From Streptomyces sp. 846.5 (GTDB lineage: Bacteria; Actinomycetota; Actinomycetes; Streptomycetales; Streptomycetaceae), in contig NZ_SOBN01000002.1 in assembly GCF_004365705.1 (NCBI RefSeq), positions 806,001 to 870,000 of the forward strand: a stretch of DNA of 64,000 nucleotides. Direction: 5' to 3'. The notes beneath the pieces were generated by a model. The model worked only from the letters and a program-made list of their open reading frames with translations, was not told where the DNA came from and made no database searches. The stretch's first letter is position 1, and each line of letters opens with the position of its first letter. The translations under genes were made by a program, and so were the position numbers. Shown in pieces: positions 42,557 through 50,372 of the stretch.

Positions 42557-43447
42557 TCAGCTGTCCTGGGAGACCGCCTGGTCGTACAGGGCCTGCACCT
42601 TGTCCCCGAAGTACGGGCTGTAGGAGACGTCGTCGGTGTCCCCGCCCTCCTGGTAGCCGCCGATGACGCCGATCACCGTGCCGGTGCGGGTCGCCTTGTC
42701 GAAGGAGGTGAGCCAGGGGCTGCCGCTGGTGCCGCCGGGGAAGCCGGTGCAGGCGATCTTCATCTGGGTGTCGCTCTGCTGGGTCGTGGTGTTGAAGCAG
42801 GAGATCGGGGCGCTGGCGTCGGAGGGGTAACCGGTGATGTGGACCACCTTGCCGAACCCCTTGCCGACGCCGAGGGTGTTGCCTCCCAGCACGTCCTGGA
42901 TCTGCTTGCCGCCGACCGTGCCCAGGGCCAGGAAGGCGACGTCCATGTCGGGGTCGGAGGAGTCGATCCAGCTCTGGTCCACGAAGATCTTCGTGATCGG
43001 CCACTCCCCCTGCGCGGCGCTGCCGTTGCGGTACTCGGGCACGAAGACCAGATCGCTGCCGTAGCTGCCGCCCTGGCCGCCGTGGACGCAGTGGGCCGCG
43101 GTCAGCACCAGGTTCTTCCCGGAGCTGTTGACGACGCTGGCGGTGCAGAAGTGGTCGCCGCTGACGTCGTGGTCGAAGATCGCGCCGACCCGGGCGTTGC
43201 CGCTGGTGGCCTTGGCCGGGTGCGAGGTGCCGCCGTGCTTGGCCAGCGCCTTATTCAGGCGCTGCTGGGACCAGGCCGACGGGCTGCTGCTGACGACGTC
43301 CGCGACCGCGGTCGGGGCCGCCGACCCCGAACCGGACCCCGCCGTGGAGCTGGAGCAGCCCGACGCCAGCAGGACCAGGATGCCGCCCAGGACCGCCGCC
43401 GCATGCCCGCCCGGCCGTCGCTTGCGCGCCGTCGTGGTTTCCTGCAT
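42557..43447 (-). CDS. Trypsin-like (S1) serine protease lipoprotein next to the type VII locus
   Basis: A 296-residue exported protease. The signal peptide ends in a lipobox, LVLLASGCSSS, so it is probably a membrane-anchored lipoprotein. After a Ser/Gly linker the catalytic domain has His in LVLTAAHC, Asp in DPDMDVAFL and Ser in GGTSGSPW, with VIGVIGGYQEGGDTDDVSY at the end. It is a paralogue of the protease at 7334-8230. It is divergent from eccC with about 205 bases between starts. ESX loci normally have a subtilisin-like mycosin; none is visible here, so this unrelated protease might fill part of that role, which is speculation. Confidence 0.92.
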   Translation of the reverse strand: MQETTTARKRRPGGHAAAVLGGILVLLASGCSSSTAGSGSGSAAPTAVADVVSSSPSAWSQQRLNKALAKHGGTSHPAKATSGNARVGAIFDHDVSGDHFCTASVVNSSGKNLVLTAAHCVHGGQGGSYGSDLVFVPEYRNGSAAQGEWPITKIFVDQSWIDSSDPDMDVAFLALGTVGGKQIQDVLGGNTLGVGKGFGKVVHITGYPSDASAPISCFNTTTQQSDTQMKIACTGFPGGTSGSPWLTSFDKATRTGTVIGVIGGYQEGGDTDDVSYSPYFGDKVQALYDQAVSQDS

Positions 43448-43578
43448 GGTGTCCGACCTCGTTCCGCTGGTCCGTGAGCGCTGCTTGCACCGATCCTGCC
43501 CCGGCGGCCCCCCGGCCTGCGCCCCGGATCGCCCGTACGAGTGAGGGACGAACTTCCTCAAACCTTCCTCAACTGCAC

Positions 43579-43608
43579 TTGTGTACACGGCATGGATCTA
43601 TATAAGTT
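43579..43608 (+). promoter_or_regulatory. Candidate promoter of the type VII secretion operon
   Basis: TTGTGT (43579-43584), an 18-base spacer, and TAAGTT (43603-43608) inside an unusually AT-rich patch (TATATAAG). It would give a leader of roughly 35-40 bases before the TTG start of eccC, leaving room for the GAGGGG ribosome binding site. Confidence 0.4.
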
Positions 43609-43652
43609 GATTCTTGAACGACGTGTCCATGCTCAAAGAGGGGTTTCCACGC

Positions 43653-46600
43653 TTGAGCACGACCCTCGCCAAGCGGGCTCCCCGCGCCGGCTGCCCAGAG
43701 ATGCCCGAGGGGCAGATCGAACTGGCCGAGCCCCCGGTTCTCGGTGAGCCCTCGAACGCCGACTTCGGCTCCGCGCTGATGTATCTGCCGATGGGCCTCG
43801 GCGCGGGCGCCATGGTGCTCATGTTCTCGATGCGCAGCGCCGGCCCCACCACCTACATGATGTCGGGCATGATGGGCGTCGCCATGGTGAGCATGACGCT
43901 CACTCAGATCGGCAGGTCCAGCGGAGAACGCCGCCGCCGGATGCGCGCCGAGCGCCGCGACTACCTGCGCTACCTCGCGCAGAAGCGCAAGCAGGCCCGG
44001 CAGGCCGCGGACGAGCAGCGCGCGGCCTTACTCTGGGACAACCCCGAGCCCGCCGGCCTGTGGGCGCTGGCCCGCAGCGGTCGGCTGTGGGAACGACGGC
44101 CCGGTCACGAGGACTTCGGCCGGATCCGGATCGGCCTCGGACTGCGGCGCGCCGCACTGGAGTTCATCCCCCCGCAGACCAAGCCGGTGGAGGACCTGGA
44201 GCCGTTGTGCGCGGTCTCGCTGCGCCGCTTCACCATGGCCCACCAGACGGTGCCCGACCTTCCCATAGCGGTGGCGCTGCCGCGCTTCACCAGCGTCGAG
44301 TTCGCCGGCGACGGACCTTCCGCACTGGCGCTGCTGCGGGCCATGGTGGCCCAGTTGGCCGTCCTCCACTCCCCGGACGAGCTGCGCGTCGCCGTGCTGG
44401 GCAGCGACGCCGGCCGGGCCGAGTGGGACTGGGTCAAGTGGCTGCCGCACAACGCGCACCGCGGCGAGGAGGACGCGGCGGGCCCGGTGCGTCTGGCCGC
44501 GGCCGAGCACGACGCCCTGATGGACCTGCTCGGCCCCGAGGTGCGCGACCGGCCCGACCACGACCCGGCCGCCTCGCCCAGCGTCGCCGAGCCCTTCGTG
44601 GTCGTCATCGCCCAGGGCGTGCGGCTGCCGGAGTCCTCGCGGCTGCTCCACGGCGGCCTGCGCAACGTCGTGCTGCTGGACGTGACCGGGGCCATGACCG
44701 GCGGCCCCAAGGTGCTGCGCCTCACCGCCCGGGACGGGAGGGTGGAGTTCCCCTCCGGCAGCGACACCGTCTCGGCCCGGGCCGACGCGCTGAGCGGCAC
44801 CCAGGCGGACACCCTGGCCCGCGTCCTGGCCCCGATGCGCACCAGCGGCGGCGTCGAACTCCCGGACCGGCCGCTGGAGTCCGACCTCGAACTCACCACC
44901 CTGCTCGGCATCCGCGACCCGCGCACCTTCGACGTGGAGGCCAAGTGGCGTCCCCGTCTGGCACAGGCCGCCCGGTTGACGGTGCCGCTGGGCGTCACCG
45001 AGGACGGCGAGGTCATCGAGCTGGACCTCAAGGAGTCGGCGCAGGGCGGCATGGGCCCGCACGGCCTGCTCATCGGCGCGACCGGCTCCGGCAAGAGCGA
45101 GCTGCTGCGCACCCTGGTGATCGGGCTGGCCGCGACACACTCCTCCGAGGTGCTCAACCTGGTCCTGGTGGACTTCAAGGGCGGCGCGACCTTCCTCAAC
45201 ATGGACCGCCTTCCGCACACCTCCGCCGTGATTACCAACCTGGCCGACGAGATCCACCTGGTCGACCGGATGCGCGACTCCATCAACGGCGAGATGATCC
45301 GCCGTCAGGAACTGCTGCGCGAGTCCGGCCACTCCTCGCTCTTCGACTACGAGAAGGCGCGCGCCGCGGGCAGTGAACTGGCCCCGCTGCCCTCACTGCT
45401 GGTCATCGTCGACGAGTTCTCCGAACTGCTGGCCAACAAACCGGAGTTCGTGGAGCTGTTCGTCTCTATCGGGCGACTGGGGCGCAGCCTCGGCGTGCAT
45501 CTGCTGCTCGCCTCGCAGCGCCTGGACGAGAGCCGCATCCACAAGGTCGAGGGCCACCTCTCCTACCGGGTCGCGCTGCGCACCTTCTCCTCCATGGAGT
45601 CCCGCAGTGTCATCGGCGTCTCCTCCGCCTACGAGCTGCCCTCAGCGCCGGGCAACGGCTATCTCAAGATCGACACCACCAACCTGGTGCGCTTCAAGGC
45701 CGCCTACGTCTCCGGACCCGCGCCGGATCCGGTCAGCGCGGCCGAGGAGACCTTCCAACAGGCCAGGGCGCACCGGGAGGTGCAGCCCTTCACCCTGGAC
45801 CAGCAGGGAGCGCTGCTGAGCGAACGCGCCGCGGCCGCCCTGGCCGCGCTGCCCGAGCAGCCTGCGGCCGCCGAGGAGCCGGTCGGCGAGCACAGCGACG
45901 AGTCGCTGCTGGACGTGCTGGTCGGACGGCTGGAGGAGAGCGGCCCACCGGCCCGCCAGGTGTGGCTGCCGCCGCTGAACGCCTCCCCCAGCCTGGACCA
46001 GCTGCTGCCCGGCATCGTCCCGGATCCGCTGCGCGGCATGAGCGCCGCCGACTACCCGGCGCTGGGCCGGCTGCGCGTTCCGCTGGGCATGGTCGACAAG
46101 CCGTACGAGCAGCTGCGCGAACTGCTCGTCGCCGACCTCTCCGCCGCCGACGGGCACCTAGGCCTGGTCGGCGCGCCGCAGACCGGGAAGTCCACCGCGC
46201 TGCGCACCCTGATCCTCTCCCTGGCGCTCACCCACACCCCGGAGGAAGTGCAGTTCTACTGCCTGGACTTCGGCGGCGGCGGCCTGGTCTCCGTCTCCGG
46301 TCTGCCGCACGTCGGCTCGGTGGCCACCCGGCTGGAGCGGGACCGGGTGCTGCGCACCGTCGCCGAACTGACCCAGCTGCTGGAGCGCCGGGAGCAGGAG
46401 TTCACCAGCCGGGGCCTGGAGTCCATGGCCGCCTACCGGGCGCTGCGCGCCCAGGGCGCCGTGGACGATCCCTACGGTGACGTCTTCCTGGTGGTGGACG
46501 GCTGGTTCACGCTCCGTCAGGACTACGACGACCTGGAGCCCAGGGTGATGGAACTGGCCGTGCGCGGCCTCTCCTTCGGCATCCACCTGATCGCCTCCGC

Positions 46601-47633
46601 GGTGCGCTGGTCCGAGATCCGGCCCCGGCTGCGCGACATGCTCGGCACCAAGCTGGAGCTGCGCCTCGGCGACGCCCTGGAGTCCGAGGTCGGACCGCGG
46701 GTCGCGGCCACCGTGCCGCACCAGCCCGGCCGCGGCCTGACCGCCTCCGGCCACCACTTCCTCGCCGCACTGCCGCGCCTGGACAGTTCCTCCGAGGTGG
46801 CCGACCTGACCGTGGCGACCAAGGCGGCCGTCGCCGAGATCAGCACCTTCTGGACCGGTCGGACCGCCCCCGGCGTCCGCCTGCTGCCCACCACGCTGCC
46901 CTACCGGGAGCTGCCGCCCGCCGAGGGCGATCTGCGGGTCGCGCTGGGCTGGGACGAGCAGCGGCTGGAGCCGGTCTGGCACGACTTCGCCACCGCGTCC
47001 CACCTGATGGTGTTCGGCGACGGCGAGACCGGCAAGACCAACGCGCTGCGCCTGGTGGTCAAGGCCATCACCGACCGGTACACCCCCGACCAGGCCCGCA
47101 TCATCGCCGCGGACCCCGGCCGCGGGCTGCTGTCGGTCATCCCCGAGGAGTACCGGATCGGCTACGTGGTGGACCGCGACGGGCTCAACACCCTGGCCAA
47201 CAACGCGGCCGTCTCGGTCGGCAAGCGCGTCCCGGGAACGGACATCAGCCCGGAGCAGCTGGCCCGCCGCGACTGGTGGTCGGGCCCCCTGCTGTTCGCC
47301 GTGGTCGACGACTACGACCTGCTCGCCTCCGGCGGGGCGGTCGGCGCCAGCTCCCCGCTCGCTCCGCTGCTGCCGCTGCTCTCGCACGGCGCCCAGATCG
47401 GACTGCACCTCGTCGTCGCCCGCTCCACCTCGGGTGCGATGCGGGCGATGATGGACCCGCTGCTGCGCCGTCTGTGGGAGCTGGGCAATCCGGCGCTGCT
47501 GTTCTCCTACCCCAAGGAGGAGGGCAAGTTCCTCGGCGAGGCCAAGCCCCGCACCCTGCCCGCCGGGCGTGCCCAGCTCGTCACCCGCCGGTCCGTCCGT
47601 CTCGTCCAAACCGGATTGGTGACCGAATCATGA
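43653..47633 (+). CDS. eccC: Type VII secretion ATPase EccC (fused EccCa-EccCb)
   Basis: A 1326-residue FtsK/SpoIIIE-type motor that recognises and drives ESX substrates through the membrane. TTG at 43653 is chosen because GAGGGG lies 9 bases before it and because the protein then begins STTLAKRAPRA, the usual EccC opening; earlier starts have no binding site. Two membrane helices lie near residues 40-90 (ALMYLPMGLGAGAMVLMF). Three ATPase domains follow with Walker A lysines at K481 (GATGSGKSE), K846 (GAPQTGKST) and K1128 (GDGETGKTN); Walker B of the first is LLVIVDEF. The stop overlaps the eccD start (ATGA). Confidence 0.97.
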   Translation: MSTTLAKRAPRAGCPEMPEGQIELAEPPVLGEPSNADFGSALMYLPMGLGAGAMVLMFSMRSAGPTTYMMSGMMGVAMVSMTLTQIGRSSGERRRRMRAERRDYLRYLAQKRKQARQAADEQRAALLWDNPEPAGLWALARSGRLWERRPGHEDFGRIRIGLGLRRAALEFIPPQTKPVEDLEPLCAVSLRRFTMAHQTVPDLPIAVALPRFTSVEFAGDGPSALALLRAMVAQLAVLHSPDELRVAVLGSDAGRAEWDWVKWLPHNAHRGEEDAAGPVRLAAAEHDALMDLLGPEVRDRPDHDPAASPSVAEPFVVVIAQGVRLPESSRLLHGGLRNVVLLDVTGAMTGGPKVLRLTARDGRVEFPSGSDTVSARADALSGTQADTLARVLAPMRTSGGVELPDRPLESDLELTTLLGIRDPRTFDVEAKWRPRLAQAARLTVPLGVTEDGEVIELDLKESAQGGMGPHGLLIGATGSGKSELLRTLVIGLAATHSSEVLNLVLVDFKGGATFLNMDRLPHTSAVITNLADEIHLVDRMRDSINGEMIRRQELLRESGHSSLFDYEKARAAGSELAPLPSLLVIVDEFSELLANKPEFVELFVSIGRLGRSLGVHLLLASQRLDESRIHKVEGHLSYRVALRTFSSMESRSVIGVSSAYELPSAPGNGYLKIDTTNLVRFKAAYVSGPAPDPVSAAEETFQQARAHREVQPFTLDQQGALLSERAAAALAALPEQPAAAEEPVGEHSDESLLDVLVGRLEESGPPARQVWLPPLNASPSLDQLLPGIVPDPLRGMSAADYPALGRLRVPLGMVDKPYEQLRELLVADLSAADGHLGLVGAPQTGKSTALRTLILSLALTHTPEEVQFYCLDFGGGGLVSVSGLPHVGSVATRLERDRVLRTVAELTQLLERREQEFTSRGLESMAAYRALRAQGAVDDPYGDVFLVVDGWFTLRQDYDDLEPRVMELAVRGLSFGIHLIASAVRWSEIRPRLRDMLGTKLELRLGDALESEVGPRVAATVPHQPGRGLTASGHHFLAALPRLDSSSEVADLTVATKAAVAEISTFWTGRTAPGVRLLPTTLPYRELPPAEGDLRVALGWDEQRLEPVWHDFATASHLMVFGDGETGKTNALRLVVKAITDRYTPDQARIIAADPGRGLLSVIPEEYRIGYVVDRDGLNTLANNAAVSVGKRVPGTDISPEQLARRDWWSGPLLFAVVDDYDLLASGGAVGASSPLAPLLPLLSHGAQIGLHLVVARSTSGAMRAMMDPLLRRLWELGNPALLFSYPKEEGKFLGEAKPRTLPAGRAQLVTRRSVRLVQTGLVTES

Positions 47634-49015
47634 CCACCGAACCCCTGTTGTCCGCCGAGGTCTGCCGGGTCAGCGTGGTCGGTCCCGACTCGCGGGCCGA
47701 CCTCGCGATACCGGTCTCGCTGACCGTCTCGGCGCTGCTGCCGGCGCTGCTCGACGCGGTCAAGGAGCCCGCCGAGCAGCGCGGCGCGCCCTGGGTGCTG
47801 CAGCGGCTGGGCGAGGATCCGTTGGACCCGGACGGCACCGCCGAGTCCCTGGGCCTGCGCCACGGCGACGTGCTGCACCTGCGCCCGGCCGACCAGCCGC
47901 TGCCGGCGCTGCACTTCGACGACATCGCCGACGGGGTCGCGCACGTCCTCGGCGCCCGCTCGGACCGCTGGCGGCCGCAGCACACCCGTCGACTGGCCCT
48001 GGCCCTGGCCGCGCTGGTGCTCGCCGCGCTGGCCTGGGCGCTGCTCGGGTTCGGCCCCGGCGTCCCCGCTGCGGGCGGCGCGGGCGGCGCCGCCGTCCTG
48101 CTGGCCCTCGGCTGCGTCCTGGGCGACCGGCTCCACGCCGACAGCGGGGCGGTCGTGCTGGCCGGGGTCGGCGCACTGCTGTTCGCCGGGCTGTCCGGGC
48201 TGACCTTCCGTGCGGGGCCGCACGGCGGCTTCGCTCCCGGACAGAGCGGGGTGCTGGTCGCGGCCGGATCCGTGGTCGTGCTGGCCGGGGTGCTGCTGGC
48301 GCTGCGGCCGCTGCCGCTGGTCTTCCCCGGAACCGCGCTGCTCACCGCCCTGGCCGCGGCGGCCGGCGCGGCGCTGATGCGGGGCGCGCACCTGCACGGC
48401 GGGCAGGCCGCGGCCGTGGTCGCGGTGGCGCTGTTCGTGCTCGGGCACTTCGGCCCGCGGCTGACCCTGCGGATGGCGCGGCTGCGCGTCCCGCAACTGC
48501 CGAACAACGCCGAGGAACTCCAGCAGGACATCGACCCCGAGCCGCAGGAGCGGGTGGAGCGCCGGGTCACCGCCGCCAACGGCTACCTCGACACGCTGAG
48601 CCTGTCCTCGGCCCTGGTCTACGCGGTGGGCTTCTGGTTCATGGTGCGCGAGCCAGGATGGATCGGCTGGGTGCTTCCGCTCGCCTTCAGCGGCGCGGTG
48701 CTGCTCCGTGCCCGCGGCCTGACCGGGGCGGTGCAGCGGGTGCCGATGGTCGCCACCGGGACGGTCGGCCTGGCCCTGCTGCTGGTACTGCGGGCCGCGC
48801 CACACCAGCACAGCGGGCGGGCGGTTGTGGTCGCGGTCCTGTTCATCGCCGCCGTGGCGCTGCTGGTGGCCGCCTGGCGGCTGCCGACCAGCCGGCTGCT
48901 GCCGGTCTGGGCCCACGCCGGGGACATCCTGGAGACGGTCTCGGCCATCGCCCTGCTGCCTCTGCTGCTTCAGGCGCTGCACGTGTACGCCTGGTTCCGT
49001 TCCATGGCGAGCTGA
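47630..49015 (+). CDS. eccD: Type VII secretion integral membrane protein EccD
   Basis: A 461-residue channel-core component. The N-terminal ubiquitin-like domain (about 1-95) includes VCRVSVVGPDSRADLAIPV and LGLRHGDVLHLRP. The rest has eleven or so membrane helices (for example ALALAALVLAALAWALLGF, VLLALGCVLGDRL). LPNNAEELQQDIDPEP marks a cytoplasmic loop typical of EccD. It is translationally coupled to eccC and followed 13 bases later by eccB. Confidence 0.95.
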   Translation: MTTEPLLSAEVCRVSVVGPDSRADLAIPVSLTVSALLPALLDAVKEPAEQRGAPWVLQRLGEDPLDPDGTAESLGLRHGDVLHLRPADQPLPALHFDDIADGVAHVLGARSDRWRPQHTRRLALALAALVLAALAWALLGFGPGVPAAGGAGGAAVLLALGCVLGDRLHADSGAVVLAGVGALLFAGLSGLTFRAGPHGGFAPGQSGVLVAAGSVVVLAGVLLALRPLPLVFPGTALLTALAAAAGAALMRGAHLHGGQAAAVVAVALFVLGHFGPRLTLRMARLRVPQLPNNAEELQQDIDPEPQERVERRVTAANGYLDTLSLSSALVYAVGFWFMVREPGWIGWVLPLAFSGAVLLRARGLTGAVQRVPMVATGTVGLALLLVLRAAPHQHSGRAVVVAVLFIAAVALLVAAWRLPTSRLLPVWAHAGDILETVSAIALLPLLLQALHVYAWFRSMAS

Positions 49016-49028
49016 GGGGGAGGACACG

Positions 49029-50372
49029 GTGCAGAGCCGACGCGACCATCTGCAGGCCTACCAGTTCGCCACGGGCCGGCTGGCCACCGCGCTGGTCAGC
49101 GGCGACCCCGGGCGCGGCGACAGCCCCACCCGACGCGCCTCGCTGGGCACCTTCCTCGGTGCGGGCATCGTGGTCCTGCTGTGTGCGGGCTTCGGCGTCT
49201 ACGGGCTCATCTCGCCGGCGCCGAGCGACAGTTGGCGCAGCGCAGGCTCCATCGTGGTGGACCAGCGCACCGGCAGCCGCTACCTCTACCTTGACGGCGA
49301 GCTGCGCCCGGTGCGCAACTACGCCTCGGCGCTGCTGCTGGCCGGGCGGAACGCCACCGTGCGCAGCGTCTCCGAAGCTTCGCTGGGCAGTACGCCGCGC
49401 GGCTCCGCGATCGGCATCCCCGACGCGCCCGACGAGGTGCCGACCGCGTCCGCCCTGGCCGTCGGCGCCTGGACCCGCTGCCTGCGTCCCGACCTGCCCG
49501 GCGGCGAGGTCGTCGACTTCGCCCCGGCGGGCCGCACCGCCGCCTTCCCCGACGACCGGCAGACCCTGCTGGCCGGACTGGGCGGAAAGCGCTACCTGCT
49601 CTGGCGGGGCGTCAGCTACCCGGTGCCGTCGGCCGCGACCCTCATCGCGCTGGGCCTGGACGCGGACCAGGCCGTCCAGGCTCCGCAGAGCTGGCTGCAG
49701 GCACTGCCGGCAGGAGCCCCGCTAGCGGCGGCCGCGCTGCCGAAGGCCGGCACGCCGGCCGGAAGCGTCGCGGGAAAGCCGGTCAGGGTCGGACAGCTCT
49801 TCACCACCGCCGACAGCGGCAACCGCTTCTATGTGATGACGTCCGCGGGCATCGCCCCGGTCAGCGCCACCGAGGAGGCCCTGCTGGCCGCACGACCAGG
49901 CGCTTCGGCACCGCGCCTGGTCACTGCGGCCGACCTGGCCGCGGCCCCGGTCGCCGCGCCAGGCAGCACGCCCGGCAGCACCCTGCCCGATGTGCTCGAC
50001 GCCCCGCAACTGGCCGCAGGCGGCCAGGCGGTCTGCCTGCAGCAGCAGGTGACCGGCGGCGGAAAGTCGGTGGGCAGCGCCCTGGTGCTCGAACACGGCG
50101 CGGCCGGAACCGGGAGCGAGCGGGTGATCGTCCCGGCCAATGGTGGCGTGTACGCGGTCAGCCAGGAGGACGTCGTGGCGCAGATCTCGAATCCGCGGCA
50201 GTACCTGATCACCGATCAGGGCACCGTCTACCCGCTGATCGGCGGCAGCGCGGCGCTGCTGGGTCTCGGCGGGACGAGTCCGGTCCCACTCCCGGACGGC
50301 CTGTTGAACCTTTTGCCACGCGGGCCCGTGTTGAGTCAGAGCGCCGCAGCAGCAACAGGAGGTGGTGGCTGA
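49029..50372 (+). CDS. eccB: Type VII secretion protein EccB
   Basis: A 447-residue membrane-anchored core protein. GTG at 49029 follows GGGGGAGG. The start QSRRDHLQAYQFATGRLATALV is the classic EccB N-terminus; one membrane helix lies at about residues 42-62 (FLGAGIVVLLCAGFGVYGL) and the rest is the external repeat domain, with two cysteines (RCLRP, VCLQQ). The C-terminal part has YLITDQGTVYPL. The stop overlaps the next start by one base (TGATG), linking it to the ART-like gene. Confidence 0.96.
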   Translation: MQSRRDHLQAYQFATGRLATALVSGDPGRGDSPTRRASLGTFLGAGIVVLLCAGFGVYGLISPAPSDSWRSAGSIVVDQRTGSRYLYLDGELRPVRNYASALLLAGRNATVRSVSEASLGSTPRGSAIGIPDAPDEVPTASALAVGAWTRCLRPDLPGGEVVDFAPAGRTAAFPDDRQTLLAGLGGKRYLLWRGVSYPVPSAATLIALGLDADQAVQAPQSWLQALPAGAPLAAAALPKAGTPAGSVAGKPVRVGQLFTTADSGNRFYVMTSAGIAPVSATEEALLAARPGASAPRLVTAADLAAAPVAAPGSTPGSTLPDVLDAPQLAAGGQAVCLQQQVTGGGKSVGSALVLEHGAAGTGSERVIVPANGGVYAVSQEDVVAQISNPRQYLITDQGTVYPLIGGSAALLGLGGTSPVPLPDGLLNLLPRGPVLSQSAAAATGGGG

